The translations under genes were made by a program, and so were the position numbers. A stretch of 64,000 nucleotides of DNA, taken from the NCBI GenBank assembly GCA_030345135.1, contig CP128386.1, positions 24,747-88,746 of the forward strand, read 5' to 3'. Below, one piece after another: positions 33,683 to 42,264 of the stretch. The notes below the pieces were generated by a model. That model did no database searches and was not told the origin of the DNA. It worked only from the letters and a program-made list of their open reading frames with translations. The first letter of the stretch is position 1, and every line of letters starts with the position of its first letter. The stretch is from Chitinophagaceae bacterium DXS (GTDB lineage Bacteria; Bacteroidota; Bacteroidia; Chitinophagales; Chitinophagaceae).

Positions 33683-35422
33683 TTACAGGTTTTGTTTTTT
33701 CAATTCGTCAACAATGTACTCGCTTGCTCTCATGGACATTGCAAGAATGGTCCATGTCATGTTCTTGTCCGCCATTGATGTAAATGCGCCACCATCCACG
33801 CAGAACAGGTTCTTAACATCATGCGCCTGGTTGTATTTATTTAAAACAGATTTTTTAGGATCTGTACCCATACGCACTGTTCCTGCTTCGTGAATGATCT
33901 CTCCGGGATTATGTAACCCGTAATTGTTCTGAGGACCATCATCACCTCCCCAGGTGATCACAGCGCCCATTGCATGAAGAATTTCAGCGAAAGTTTCTTT
34001 CATGTGTTTGGCCTGCTTGATCTCGTGGTCAGTCCAGTTTACGTTAAAGCGCAGTACAGGAATACCGAACTTATCAACAACATTAGGATCCAGTTCGCAA
34101 TAGTTACTTTCAAGTGCCAATGCTTCACCACGGCCGGCCATACCAACGTGTGAACCAAAGAAGTAGCGATAATCTTCTTTCAATGAAGCGCCATATCCCC
34201 CTGCTTCTTTTTGTTGGCCCTTAATTTTATAAGCACCATTCAGTTTTTCAATACCCCAGTTAAATCCATATAAAGGCATACCAAAACCTCCACCGTATTC
34301 AATATGGTAACCGCGTGCAAAATCCAGTTTTTTATTATCAAGCCACCATGGCGTATAAACGTGCATGCCGCCAACACCATCTTCATTATAACGCTTACGG
34401 TCAAACAGTTCAGGAATAATGCCACCCATGTCGGCCCCTGTTGAATCATGCAAATAACGGCCAACAACCTTATTGGGGTTTGCAATGCCGTTAGGATGAC
34501 GTGTAGATTTCGAGTTGAGCATGATGCGTGCACTTTCGCAAGCGCTCGCAGCAAGGATTACAATGCGTCCCTCAACCTGGTATTCCATCATATCATTTTT
34601 GTTGATGTAAGAAACACCGGTGGCAAGACCTTCTTTGTTGGTAGTAACCTCTCTCACCATCGCATTCGTGATCAGGTCGATGTTACTGGTTTTCATGCCA
34701 GGAATAACCAGTGCAGAAGAAGAAGAGAAATCCGCATAGGCCTTACAGCTGCGTCCGCATTGTGCGCAGTAGAAACATTCGCCACGCTCGTCATTGATCT
34801 TTTTTGTAAGGATTGACAAGCGTGAAGGGATTACAGGGATACCAATGCTGGTTCCTGCTTTCTTAATGAAAAGCTCATGCAGACGAGGTTTGGGGGGAGG
34901 AAGAAAATATCCATCCGGATCGTTAGGTAAACCTTCATTTGTACCAAAAACACCCAGTAACTTATCTATTTTGTCATAATAAGGCTTCATGTCTTCATAA
35001 CCAATTGGCCAGTCATCACCTAAGCCATCAATACTTGCGCGCTTGAAATCTTTTGGGCCAAAACGAAGCGAAATTCTTCCCCAATGATTTGTACGCCCGC
35101 CGAGCATACGCGCTCTCCACCATTGCCACGGTGTTTTGCCGCCTTGCGTATAAGGTTCGCCGTCAATTTCCCAACCCCAGTAGCAACCATCGAAATCGCC
35201 GAAAGGACGATATTTTGTACTGGCGCCACGCCTGGGTGATTCCCATGGGTTTCTGAGTTGTAAAGAATCTTTTTTCGGATCAAACATTGGTCCTGCTTCC
35301 AACAGACAAACTTTTAAACCGGCTTTTGCCAGCACATACGAAGCCATGCCGCCACCTGCGCCAGAGCCTACAATGATGGCATCATACTTTTTTGATTGTT
35401 TTTTGATTTGAAGATCTCCCAT
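33683..35422 (-). CDS. GMC-family FAD oxidoreductase
   Basis: A 579-residue flavoprotein that oxidises a sugar, alcohol or sugar acid. The N-terminal FAD-binding GSGAGGGMASYVLAKAG, the GGRTNHWGRISLRF block and the C-terminal HEAGTVRMGTD and VDGGAFTSMADKNMTW motifs define the family. A cysteine cluster, CFYCAQCGRSC, near the middle could bind a metal centre. No signal peptide is evident, so it may be exported together with the Tat-type subunit 3 encoded 82 bases downstream. A gluconokinase-like gene is divergent from it, which hints at gluconate or a related acid. Confidence 0.9.
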   Translation of the reverse strand: MGDLQIKKQSKKYDAIIVGSGAGGGMASYVLAKAGLKVCLLEAGPMFDPKKDSLQLRNPWESPRRGASTKYRPFGDFDGCYWGWEIDGEPYTQGGKTPWQWWRARMLGGRTNHWGRISLRFGPKDFKRASIDGLGDDWPIGYEDMKPYYDKIDKLLGVFGTNEGLPNDPDGYFLPPPKPRLHELFIKKAGTSIGIPVIPSRLSILTKKINDERGECFYCAQCGRSCKAYADFSSSSALVIPGMKTSNIDLITNAMVREVTTNKEGLATGVSYINKNDMMEYQVEGRIVILAASACESARIMLNSKSTRHPNGIANPNKVVGRYLHDSTGADMGGIIPELFDRKRYNEDGVGGMHVYTPWWLDNKKLDFARGYHIEYGGGFGMPLYGFNWGIEKLNGAYKIKGQQKEAGGYGASLKEDYRYFFGSHVGMAGRGEALALESNYCELDPNVVDKFGIPVLRFNVNWTDHEIKQAKHMKETFAEILHAMGAVITWGGDDGPQNNYGLHNPGEIIHEAGTVRMGTDPKKSVLNKYNQAHDVKNLFCVDGGAFTSMADKNMTWTILAMSMRASEYIVDELKKQNL

Positions 35423-35532
35423 ACAATTTGGTGTTGTTCGTTAGAGGGGTAAATTTAAAGAAGCCATGAATGTATGATTTTATGGTGAATGATAAATGCA
35501 TTTTCTATTTTCGAATTAATATTTCGACAAAC

Positions 35533-37029
35533 ATGCAGCATATTCTGGCTATCGATATTGGAACTACACATTGCAAGGCAATCATCACCGACATAAAGGG
35601 GGCTATCGTTAGTGCATCTCAAAGGCCTTGTGTTTCAATCACAACGCTTCCCGGCCAACATGAGCAGGATCCTGTTTTGATGTTTGATAACGTAGCAGGG
35701 CTTATGCAGGAAGCGTTCTCATCACTAAAAAATAAATCGTTAACATGCGTTAGTTTTAGCTGTGCTATGCACGGGTTGATGGCAGTTGATGCTGACGGTA
35801 TACCCTTGACGAACATAATCACATGGGCCGATACACGCAGCAATCAGTATGCAGAACAATTACTTGCAAACAATAACGCATTTGAAATTTATCGTGACAC
35901 CGGTACGCCTATTCATGCTATGTCGCCACTTTGTAAAATAATGTGGCTGAAAAATGAACATGCAGAGGTTTTTAACAAAACGCATAAGTTCATCTCTTTC
36001 AAGGAGTATATTTTTTACCAGCTTTTCGGGAAGTTCATTATTGATTATTCACTGGCATCTGCGACCGGATTATTTAATATTCGCGAGAAGAAATGGAATG
36101 AGACTTCACTTTCGTATGCTGGTATTAGTTCTGCGCAGCTTTCTAGTCCGGTACAAGTTACTCATACGGAAAAAAGTATGCTGCCTGAAATGGTGGAAAA
36201 GCTCGGCATTAATAACGGAACCCCCTTTGTGATAGGAGGGAGTGATGGGTGCCTCGCCAATCTCGGTTGTGGTGCAATTCATCCGAATGAGCTGGCGCTT
36301 ACTATTGGTACCAGTGGAGCAATCCGGTTAGTTACACCTACTCCGTATACGTTTGAAATAAATACTGTTTTTAATTATTTGCTTACAGATAAACTCTACG
36401 TTGTTGGTGGCCCGACAAACAATGGGGGGAATGTGCTTCAATGGTTTATTGAACATGTAATGAAAAAGAAGCCTGATTCGGGTAGCTTTGATGAAGTGCT
36501 GGCGCTGGCTGCGGGAGTTTCCGCAGGAGCAGACGGTTTGTTATTTCTACCATATCTGTATGGCGAAAGAGCGCCCATATGGAACGCTACCGCAAGAGGC
36601 TGTTTTATCGGGCTGAATGCATCGCATACAATTGAGCACATGGCAAGAGCTGTAGTGGAGGGGATTTGCCTGGGGTTGTTTGATATATTTAATTCCATGC
36701 AGGGCCTGAAAGAGAGTGTGGATGTGATTTATGCAAGTGGTGGCTTTACACGTTCCACCTTTTGGTTACAGATGATTGCCGATGTGTTCGGCAAAAGAGT
36801 TGTGTTAAATGATGTTGCTGATGCCTCTGCCATGGGAGCTGCAATGGTTGGTATGGTTTCGGCCGGTATTTTAAAAGACGTTGAAGAAGGAAAAGCGATG
36901 GTTAAAGAGGGTGAAGTGTACATGGCTGATCCCTGCAAGCATAAAAAATATCTTAAAGCGTACGCGATCTATCATCGTTTATATAACAAACTGAAAACTG
37001 AAATGGAAGCGTTAAATGATGCTGATTAA
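35533..37029 (+). CDS. FGGY carbohydrate kinase, gluconokinase-like
   Basis: A 498-residue kinase with two actin-like ATPase domains. ILAIDIGTTHCKAI starts the first, the substrate region has SCAMHGLMAVD and TWADTRSN, and the second has GGSDGCLANLGCGA and ASGGFTRSTFWLQMIADVFG. Length and motifs favour gluconokinase among the FGGY kinases, but xylulose and related sugars are possible. The ATG at 35533 directly precedes the first strand; an upstream ATG at 35470 would add 21 residues with no homology. It is divergent from the GMC oxidoreductase gene. Confidence 0.87.
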   Translation: MQHILAIDIGTTHCKAIITDIKGAIVSASQRPCVSITTLPGQHEQDPVLMFDNVAGLMQEAFSSLKNKSLTCVSFSCAMHGLMAVDADGIPLTNIITWADTRSNQYAEQLLANNNAFEIYRDTGTPIHAMSPLCKIMWLKNEHAEVFNKTHKFISFKEYIFYQLFGKFIIDYSLASATGLFNIREKKWNETSLSYAGISSAQLSSPVQVTHTEKSMLPEMVEKLGINNGTPFVIGGSDGCLANLGCGAIHPNELALTIGTSGAIRLVTPTPYTFEINTVFNYLLTDKLYVVGGPTNNGGNVLQWFIEHVMKKKPDSGSFDEVLALAAGVSAGADGLLFLPYLYGERAPIWNATARGCFIGLNASHTIEHMARAVVEGICLGLFDIFNSMQGLKESVDVIYASGGFTRSTFWLQMIADVFGKRVVLNDVADASAMGAAMVGMVSAGILKDVEEGKAMVKEGEVYMADPCKHKKYLKAYAIYHRLYNKLKTEMEALNDAD

Positions 37030-37093
37030 GTGAATTCAAAAAGATCGGAATACAAACTGCATTTGTTCCTATGATTGAACAATTAATGAGCGC

Positions 37094-38050
37094 TTAAACG
37101 AGGCTTGTTAATGCTTTTTTCCTGTCGAGAAACTCATTCCAGATTTCTTCTATGATTTCTTTCGCAGGTTTTATGTCTTTAATCATGGAGCTAACCTGGC
37201 CAATTTCCAGCTCACCCTCTTCTAATTCGCCTTCAAACATTCCTTTTTTTGCACGCCCGCGTCCCAATAATTCTTTCAGGGAATCAGTATCGGCGCCGCT
37301 TAGTTCAGCAGCCCTCACTTGTTCAAAGAAATGATTTTTAAGGAGTCGCACAGGTACAATTTTTTTTAGGCTGAGCATCGTGTCTCCTTCTTCAGATGTG
37401 ACTATTGCCTGTTTAAAATGCAGGTGAGAGGATGCTTCGCTGCTGCAGACAAAACGTGTTCCTATCTGTACGCCTTCGGCTCCCAATGCCATTGCCGCAA
37501 ACATTTGTCTGCCGGTTGCAATACCCCCGGCAGAGATAACCGGAATATTCACGGCGTCGCAAACTGCGGGAGTTAATATTATAGTAGTTGTTTCTTCTCT
37601 ACCATTATGTCCGCCAGCTTCAAAGCCTTCCGCAACAACCGCGTCGCATCCGCATGCTTCGGCCTTTTTAGCAAACTTGCTGCTGCTTACAACGTGTACA
37701 ACGGTAATACCGCGTTCTTTAAAAAACGGTGTAAATGTTGCAGGATTCCCGGCCGAAGTGAACACTATTTTTACATCTTCCTCAATAATTACCTGTATGT
37801 GTTTCTCAACATCTGCATATAAAAGAGGCAGGTTAACACCGAAGGGTTTGTCTGTTGCATGTTTGCATTGCTGAATATGATGTCGCAGGACATCGGGGTA
37901 CATACTTCCGCTGCCGATCAGCCCTAGTCCACCAGCATTACTAACCGCACTGGCAAGTTTCCATCCGCTGGCCCAAACCATGCCGGCCTGTATTATAGGC
38001 AGTTCAATATTAAATAGACGGGTAACCCGGTTGGAAAAAGGATAAACCAT
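37094..38050 (-). CDS. Nitronate monooxygenase-like flavin oxidoreductase
   Basis: A 318-residue TIM-barrel FMN protein of the 2-nitropropane dioxygenase/nitronate monooxygenase family, also close to FabK-type enoyl reductases. It shows PIIQAGMVWASGWKLASAVS at the first strand, AEGFEAGGHNGREE in the middle, and the phosphate-binding SAGGIATGRQM with LGAEGVQIGTRFVCSSEA. The physiological substrate is unknown. It is convergent with the gluconokinase-like gene. Confidence 0.87.
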   Translation of the reverse strand: MVYPFSNRVTRLFNIELPIIQAGMVWASGWKLASAVSNAGGLGLIGSGSMYPDVLRHHIQQCKHATDKPFGVNLPLLYADVEKHIQVIIEEDVKIVFTSAGNPATFTPFFKERGITVVHVVSSSKFAKKAEACGCDAVVAEGFEAGGHNGREETTTIILTPAVCDAVNIPVISAGGIATGRQMFAAMALGAEGVQIGTRFVCSSEASSHLHFKQAIVTSEEGDTMLSLKKIVPVRLLKNHFFEQVRAAELSGADTDSLKELLGRGRAKKGMFEGELEEGELEIGQVSSMIKDIKPAKEIIEEIWNEFLDRKKALTSLV

Positions 38051-38211
38051 GATGTATGTCTGATGTGATGATCTCTGATGTGTGGATCTAAAAGTCGATC
38101 AGAAAATTCGAGATTGTCAGCAGATTGGAATATCGGATACAATTTTGGTGATGCACCTAAAGAAATCAGCGATCCTCAAATCTGAGATCAGCGATATTAG
38201 CCTGCTGACAG

Positions 38212-38763
38212 CTAATTCAACTGTGGATCTATCGGGTAGTTCACCAGCTGTTCATATTCTCCGCCCAATTGTTTCAACGCTTCTCTCCATATCTGGTTTT
38301 CGTCAGGAAAAAAGACGAGTCTTTTATTGCCGTCGGTCACCAGCCAGCTTTTTTCTTTCATTTCGCCGTTTAATTGTCCATCGCCCCAGCCGCTATATCC
38401 CAGGTAAAAGCGAATCATTTGATCTGTCAGCTTGCCGAGATTGATGGCTTCAACAACTTCTTCAAATTCGCCACCCCAGTAAATGCCATCTGTAACTTCA
38501 ATGCCGCCGGTGATAAATTGAGGTGATTGGTGCAGAAAATGTATGGTGTCCGTTTGAACAGGGCCTCCAAAGTAAACCGGAAAATCGCATCCTTCCAGAT
38601 CCAGGATCAGTTCGCCGGCAGTTTTATTGTATCGCCGGTTCATTATAAAGCCAATGCTTCCTTCATCCTGGTGATCACAAAGAAAAACCGCGGTTCGCAT
38701 GAAATTCGGATCTTTCAAAAAAGGATCGGCTATAAGTATTTTTCCGGATGATAGATTTGCCAT
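38212..38763 (-). CDS. YqgE/AlgH family protein
   Basis: A 183-residue cytosolic protein with the family hallmarks GKILIADPFLKDPNFMRTAV, GFIMNR-type segment and LGYSGWGDGQLNGEM. Members are widespread but without an agreed biochemical function. It is divergent from the histidine kinase gene at 38892. Its stop codon lies next to a short heptad-like stretch. Confidence 0.92.
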   Translation of the reverse strand: MANLSSGKILIADPFLKDPNFMRTAVFLCDHQDEGSIGFIMNRRYNKTAGELILDLEGCDFPVYFGGPVQTDTIHFLHQSPQFITGGIEVTDGIYWGGEFEEVVEAINLGKLTDQMIRFYLGYSGWGDGQLNGEMKEKSWLVTDGNKRLVFFPDENQIWREALKQLGGEYEQLVNYPIDPQLN

Positions 38764-38878
38764 AGTATTAAATTAGCGCTTTTAAAGCCAAACATGAAAT
38801 TAATTATCCAGATATTTATAGCTGTTAAAACGATGACAAAATCACAGAATTAAACAATAACAGCTAGAAACGTTCAAC

Positions 38879-38886
38879 TATTTTTG
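38879..38886 (+). promoter_or_regulatory. Putative -7 promoter box before the orphan kinase gene
   Basis: TATTTTTG matches TAnnTTTG and ends 5 bases before the ATG at 38892. Transcription would then begin at or next to the start codon. No clear -33 element. Confidence 0.45.
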
Positions 38887-38891
38887 CCGCA

Positions 38892-40235
38892 ATGAAGAAG
38901 ACTTTACCTGTAATCGTTATTTTAATTACGCTCGCCCTATTTGGCATTTTTGCCATCCAGGTATCCTGGTTCCGGAATGTATTACAGGTTCAGGAGCAGA
39001 GATTGTTTGACAATATTACCAGGGCAATGTATTCAGTTGCCCAGGACGTGAGTACGCAACCATCCATGGGGCCCACAATGCGTTCAAACCGGCGTCCCAG
39101 TCTTCAGCTCCCGCACGATAATTTTCCGATGAATTTTGCCAAACAGGCTACTGTCGCTCAAAGATTTACGGATTATGAAATACATGATAAGATTTTGAAG
39201 GCCCTGATAAAACAAGACAAAGGCCTTAAAAAGCTGGATTTTGAATTTGGCATAACCTCAGATTATGATGACTATGTGGTAGAAATGCAATCCAAAAATT
39301 TTATGTCACTGATTTTGGATTCCACCCGCGCCCGCCAGATTGTTGTGCCCATTGCCGGCGACAATTCCAATTACCTGGCGAGTATCTCTGCATATGAAAA
39401 TCTCTGGATCGTTCTTCCCGATTTTAAAAAACAGCTTTGGCGTTCGCTTACCTGGCTCGTCATAATTGCCGCAATCTTTACAATCATTATCCTCGCTGCA
39501 TTCTATCTTACTCTTAAAACAATGTTGAATCAGAAAAAGTTGAGTGAGATAAAGAGTGACTTCATTAATAATATGACGCATGAATTTAAGACGCCACTGG
39601 CTACGATATCTCTGGCTGTGGATGCGCTTAAAAATGAAAAAGTGCAGAACGACCGAAATAAAATGTCGTACTTCAGCGGGATAATTAAAGAGGAAAACAA
39701 GCGGATGAACAAGCAGGTAGAAACTATTCTGCAGGCCGGTTTGATGGAACGCCAGGATATAAAAATGAACATGCGCGATATCCATGCTCATGAGATCATC
39801 CACACTGTCATGGATAATTTCAACCTGCAGCTCCAGGAGAAAAATGCACATTCAGAATTGCTGCTGAACGCAGCCAATGATAATATCATTGCGGATGAAG
39901 TTCATTTTACGAACCTGATTAACAATCTTGTTGATAACGCTGTAAAATACTCCAAGGAAAACCTGGTGGTGCGGGTATCTACGCACAGCACCGGCAAAAA
40001 CCTCGTGATCCGTATTGAGGACAACGGTATTGGTATGAGCAAAGAAACCGTTAAGCGCATCTTCGAAAAATTCTATCGCGCGCATACCGGCAATGTGCAT
40101 AATGTAAAAGGCTTCGGTCTTGGCATGAGCTACGTTAAGACCATCGTTGATGCACACAAGGGAAAAATTAAAGTAGACAGTACGCCAGGCAAAGGCAGTG
40201 CCTTCACGATAGAAATTCCTCTGCGGAAAGACTGA
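38892..40235 (+). CDS. Orphan sensor histidine kinase
   Basis: A 447-residue kinase with an N-terminal transmembrane helix (LPVIVILITLALFGIFAIQV), a periplasmic sensor of about 150 residues, a second helix (LVIIAAIFTIIILAAFYLTL), a HisKA domain with phosphoacceptor in FINNMTHEFKTPLATI, and an ATPase domain with NLVDNAVKYS, IEDNGIGMS and GFGLGMSYVKTIVDAH. It resembles the RprX-type kinases of Bacteroidota. No response regulator gene is adjacent. It ends beside the 40238-40328 heptad array. Confidence 0.9.
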   Translation: MKKTLPVIVILITLALFGIFAIQVSWFRNVLQVQEQRLFDNITRAMYSVAQDVSTQPSMGPTMRSNRRPSLQLPHDNFPMNFAKQATVAQRFTDYEIHDKILKALIKQDKGLKKLDFEFGITSDYDDYVVEMQSKNFMSLILDSTRARQIVVPIAGDNSNYLASISAYENLWIVLPDFKKQLWRSLTWLVIIAAIFTIIILAAFYLTLKTMLNQKKLSEIKSDFINNMTHEFKTPLATISLAVDALKNEKVQNDRNKMSYFSGIIKEENKRMNKQVETILQAGLMERQDIKMNMRDIHAHEIIHTVMDNFNLQLQEKNAHSELLLNAANDNIIADEVHFTNLINNLVDNAVKYSKENLVVRVSTHSTGKNLVIRIEDNGIGMSKETVKRIFEKFYRAHTGNVHNVKGFGLGMSYVKTIVDAHKGKIKVDSTPGKGSAFTIEIPLRKD

Positions 40236-40237
40236 GG

Positions 40238-40328
40238 AGCTATTAGCTATTAGCTTTCAGGTATCAGGTTTCAGGTATCAGGTTTGTACTCTGGGCTTTC
40301 CGCTTTGGGCTTTAAGCTTTAGGCTTTA
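40238..40328. repeat. Heptad array, thirteen units, overlapping the queA 3' end
   Basis: Thirteen 7-mers in one unbroken phase change consensus along the array from AGCTATT to AGGTWTC to GGCTTTR. The last units (40312-40328) encode the final residues of QueA (VKPKA and stop), so the array has replaced or extended the end of a coding sequence. Confidence 0.85.
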
Positions 40329-41547
40329 CACTTATTAAGCATCCATCCCCGTAACTCAAAAACCTGAAATCATTTTCAAGTGCATATTTGTAAATATTCT
40401 TCCAGTCATCACCGGCAATGGCGGCAACCAATAATAATAATGTTGATTGCGGCTGGTGAAAGTTTGTGATGAGCACTTTGGCTACTTTTAATTCATAGCC
40501 CGGTGCAATAATGATCTGCGTTTTGGTAATAAGTCTTTCGGCTTCATTTTTTTTCATCCATGATAGCAAGGATGTTAAAGCGTCCGCTACAGTCACGTTC
40601 TCGTGAGGAAGTTCGTAGGGTTCCCATTGGGTGATATGCAGATCTTCCGGAGAAGTGTCCGGATGCAAAATTGTTTTCAATCCAAGCCAGTAAAGGCTTT
40701 CAATGGTGCGTAGCGAAGTTGTGCCGACTGCAACAATATTTTTGTCTAAGTGCGAAAGAAGGTTTCTGATCAATTCATCTCTTACATCTATAAACTCTGC
40801 ATGCATCTCGTGGCCTTTCATGGTGTCAGCCTTCACCGGTTTAAAGGTTCCGGCGCCAACATGCAGGGTGACAAAGTCGCGCTGAATATTTTTCTTCTCA
40901 AATTTTTCAAACAGGCTTTCTGTAAAATGGAGGCCGGCTGTTGGAGCTGCCACTGAGCCATCGTGTTTGGCATAAATAGTCTGGTATCTTTCATTGTCGC
41001 TTTCTTCGGCTGTCCTGTGCATGTATGGAGGAAGAGGTAATATCCCTCCGTGATGTAAAACCTCAGCAAAAGAAATAGCGCTATCGTTCCAGCTAAATTC
41101 TATCAGAAAATAATCGCTGTGCTGAACAAGTTTGGCTGCACTTAATGTTAGTTCTCTGCCGTCAAATGCAATGATTTTCTCCAATGCCCCTTCTTTCCAC
41201 TTTTTTGCACCGCCTACCAGGCATTTCCATTTAACCGTTCCTTTTTGCAGCATGGCAGTAGTAACATCGTGGTAGGTGTCGTCAGGTTCCAGGCAAAAAA
41301 GCTCAATCGCTCCGCCTGTCGGTTTTTTAAAAATGATCCTGGCTTCTACTACTTTGGTATTATTAAAAATCAGCAGTGATGATTCGGGTAAAAAAGTATC
41401 TAAATCATAATAATGACTTTCGGTGATATCACCATTCCGGTACACCAGCAATTTACTCTCATCTCTCTTGCTCAGCGGGTAGGCCGCAATCTTTTCTTCG
41501 GGTAAATCGTATGAAAAATCATGAATGGATAAATCTTTTGGATGCAT
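40312..41547 (-). CDS. queA: S-adenosylmethionine:tRNA ribosyltransferase-isomerase
   Basis: Makes epoxyqueuosine in tRNA by transferring ribose from SAM to 7-aminomethyl-7-deazaguanine. At 411 residues it has the motifs AAPTAGLHFT, LHVGAGTFKPV, HAEFIDV and TNFHQPQSTLLLLVAAIAG. The start at 41547 is preferred over 41583 because a TATTTTTG box on the minus strand (CAAAAATA at 41552-41559) lies 4 bases before it. The last residues are encoded by a heptad array. It is divergent from mraZ across a gap with two DnaA boxes. Confidence 0.95.
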   Translation of the reverse strand: MHPKDLSIHDFSYDLPEEKIAAYPLSKRDESKLLVYRNGDITESHYYDLDTFLPESSLLIFNNTKVVEARIIFKKPTGGAIELFCLEPDDTYHDVTTAMLQKGTVKWKCLVGGAKKWKEGALEKIIAFDGRELTLSAAKLVQHSDYFLIEFSWNDSAISFAEVLHHGGILPLPPYMHRTAEESDNERYQTIYAKHDGSVAAPTAGLHFTESLFEKFEKKNIQRDFVTLHVGAGTFKPVKADTMKGHEMHAEFIDVRDELIRNLLSHLDKNIVAVGTTSLRTIESLYWLGLKTILHPDTSPEDLHITQWEPYELPHENVTVADALTSLLSWMKKNEAERLITKTQIIIAPGYELKVAKVLITNFHQPQSTLLLLVAAIAGDDWKNIYKYALENDFRFLSYGDGCLISVKPKA

Positions 41548-41551
41548 TTCG

Positions 41552-41559
41552 CAAAAATA
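41552..41559 (-). promoter_or_regulatory. Putative queA -7 promoter box
   Basis: TATTTTTG on the minus strand, an exact TAnnTTTG match, lies 4 bases before the queA ATG and implies a very short or absent leader. Confidence 0.45.
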
Positions 41560-41611
41560 GAATGGCTTTTCAACATCCTGCATTTTAAATAATTGCGGAG
41601 AAATTCACATG

Positions 41612-41711
41612 TTATCCACACTAATGCACAGTTTAAGCAGTCCGGGGAACGCTGAAGTGCTTTTAAGTAGCAGACAATCATCCATTTACATAAAATTATA
41701 GATGTGGATAA
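41612..41711. promoter_or_regulatory. Inverted pair of perfect DnaA boxes upstream of mraZ
   Basis: TTATCCACA at 41612-41620 and its exact reverse complement TGTGGATAA at 41703-41711 both match the consensus DnaA box in full. They lie 82 bases apart in the queA-mraZ divergent gap. Their role is unknown: DnaA control of the dcw operon or DnaA titration are options. Confidence 0.55.
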
Positions 41712-41736
41712 AATGATGCATCCAAAATGCCCGACA

Positions 41737-41773
41737 AAAGTGGGAAAAAGTGTTATTTTGTGTTATTAAATGG
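41737..41773 (+). promoter_or_regulatory. MraZ operator: four boxes with 10-bp period
   Basis: Boxes AAAGTGG (41737), AAAGTGT (41747), TTTGTGT (41757) and TAAATGG (41767) repeat every 10 bases, 23 bases before the mraZ ATG. The first two match the AAAGTG[T/G]N3 box described for MraZ in Mollicutes exactly; the other two are degenerate. This predicts autoregulation of the dcw cluster by MraZ. Confidence 0.75.
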
Positions 41774-41796
41774 AGCAAATCTTCAAATCCGCATAA

Positions 41797-42255
41797 ATGA
41801 TTGGTTTTCTAGGTGAATATGAGGCCACTTTGGACACAAAAGGGCGTTTTCTTTTACCCGGAGCTTTAAAAAAACAGCTTCCGGAAGGGGAAAGCCGTTT
41901 TGTGATCAGCCGCGGATTTGAGAAATGTCTCAATTTATATCCCATTAATACCTGGGAAGGTATTGTCGCCAAAATATCCAAACTGAATGATTTTGATCCG
42001 AAAGTACGGCAATTCAAGCTGTTATTTCTCGGTGGTGCAACAGAAGTTGAACTGGATAGCGCAGGCAGAATGTTGCTTCCGCCTTCTTTGAAGGAGTTTG
42101 CCGGTTTAACGAAGGATATAGTGTTAGCAGCAAACATTGACAAGATCAATATTTGGGATGCAGGAAAATACAAACAGTTCTTTGAAGAGTTCTCTTCTGA
42201 AGCATTTAGTGCACTGGCTGCAGAAGTTATGGGTGGTGTAAACGAAAATTTATAA
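41797..42255 (+). CDS. mraZ: Transcriptional regulator MraZ
   Basis: First gene of the division and cell wall cluster; a 152-residue DNA-binding protein with two SpoVT-AbrB-like halves. FLGEYEATLDTKGRFLLPG and VELDSAGRMLLPPSLKEFAG are the two DNA-contacting repeats with the DxxGR motif. MraZ forms a ring and represses its own operon by binding tandem boxes, here at 41737-41773. rsmH follows after 9 bases. Confidence 0.95.
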   Translation: MIGFLGEYEATLDTKGRFLLPGALKKQLPEGESRFVISRGFEKCLNLYPINTWEGIVAKISKLNDFDPKVRQFKLLFLGGATEVELDSAGRMLLPPSLKEFAGLTKDIVLAANIDKINIWDAGKYKQFFEEFSSEAFSALAAEVMGGVNENL

Positions 42256-42264
42256 AACGGCTTT

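Noticed and set aside
38051-38211. Further heptad array between the nitronate monooxygenase-like gene and yqgE
   Set aside because: TGATGT-like motifs recur but the 7-base phase breaks repeatedly, so it is not counted with the clear arrays.
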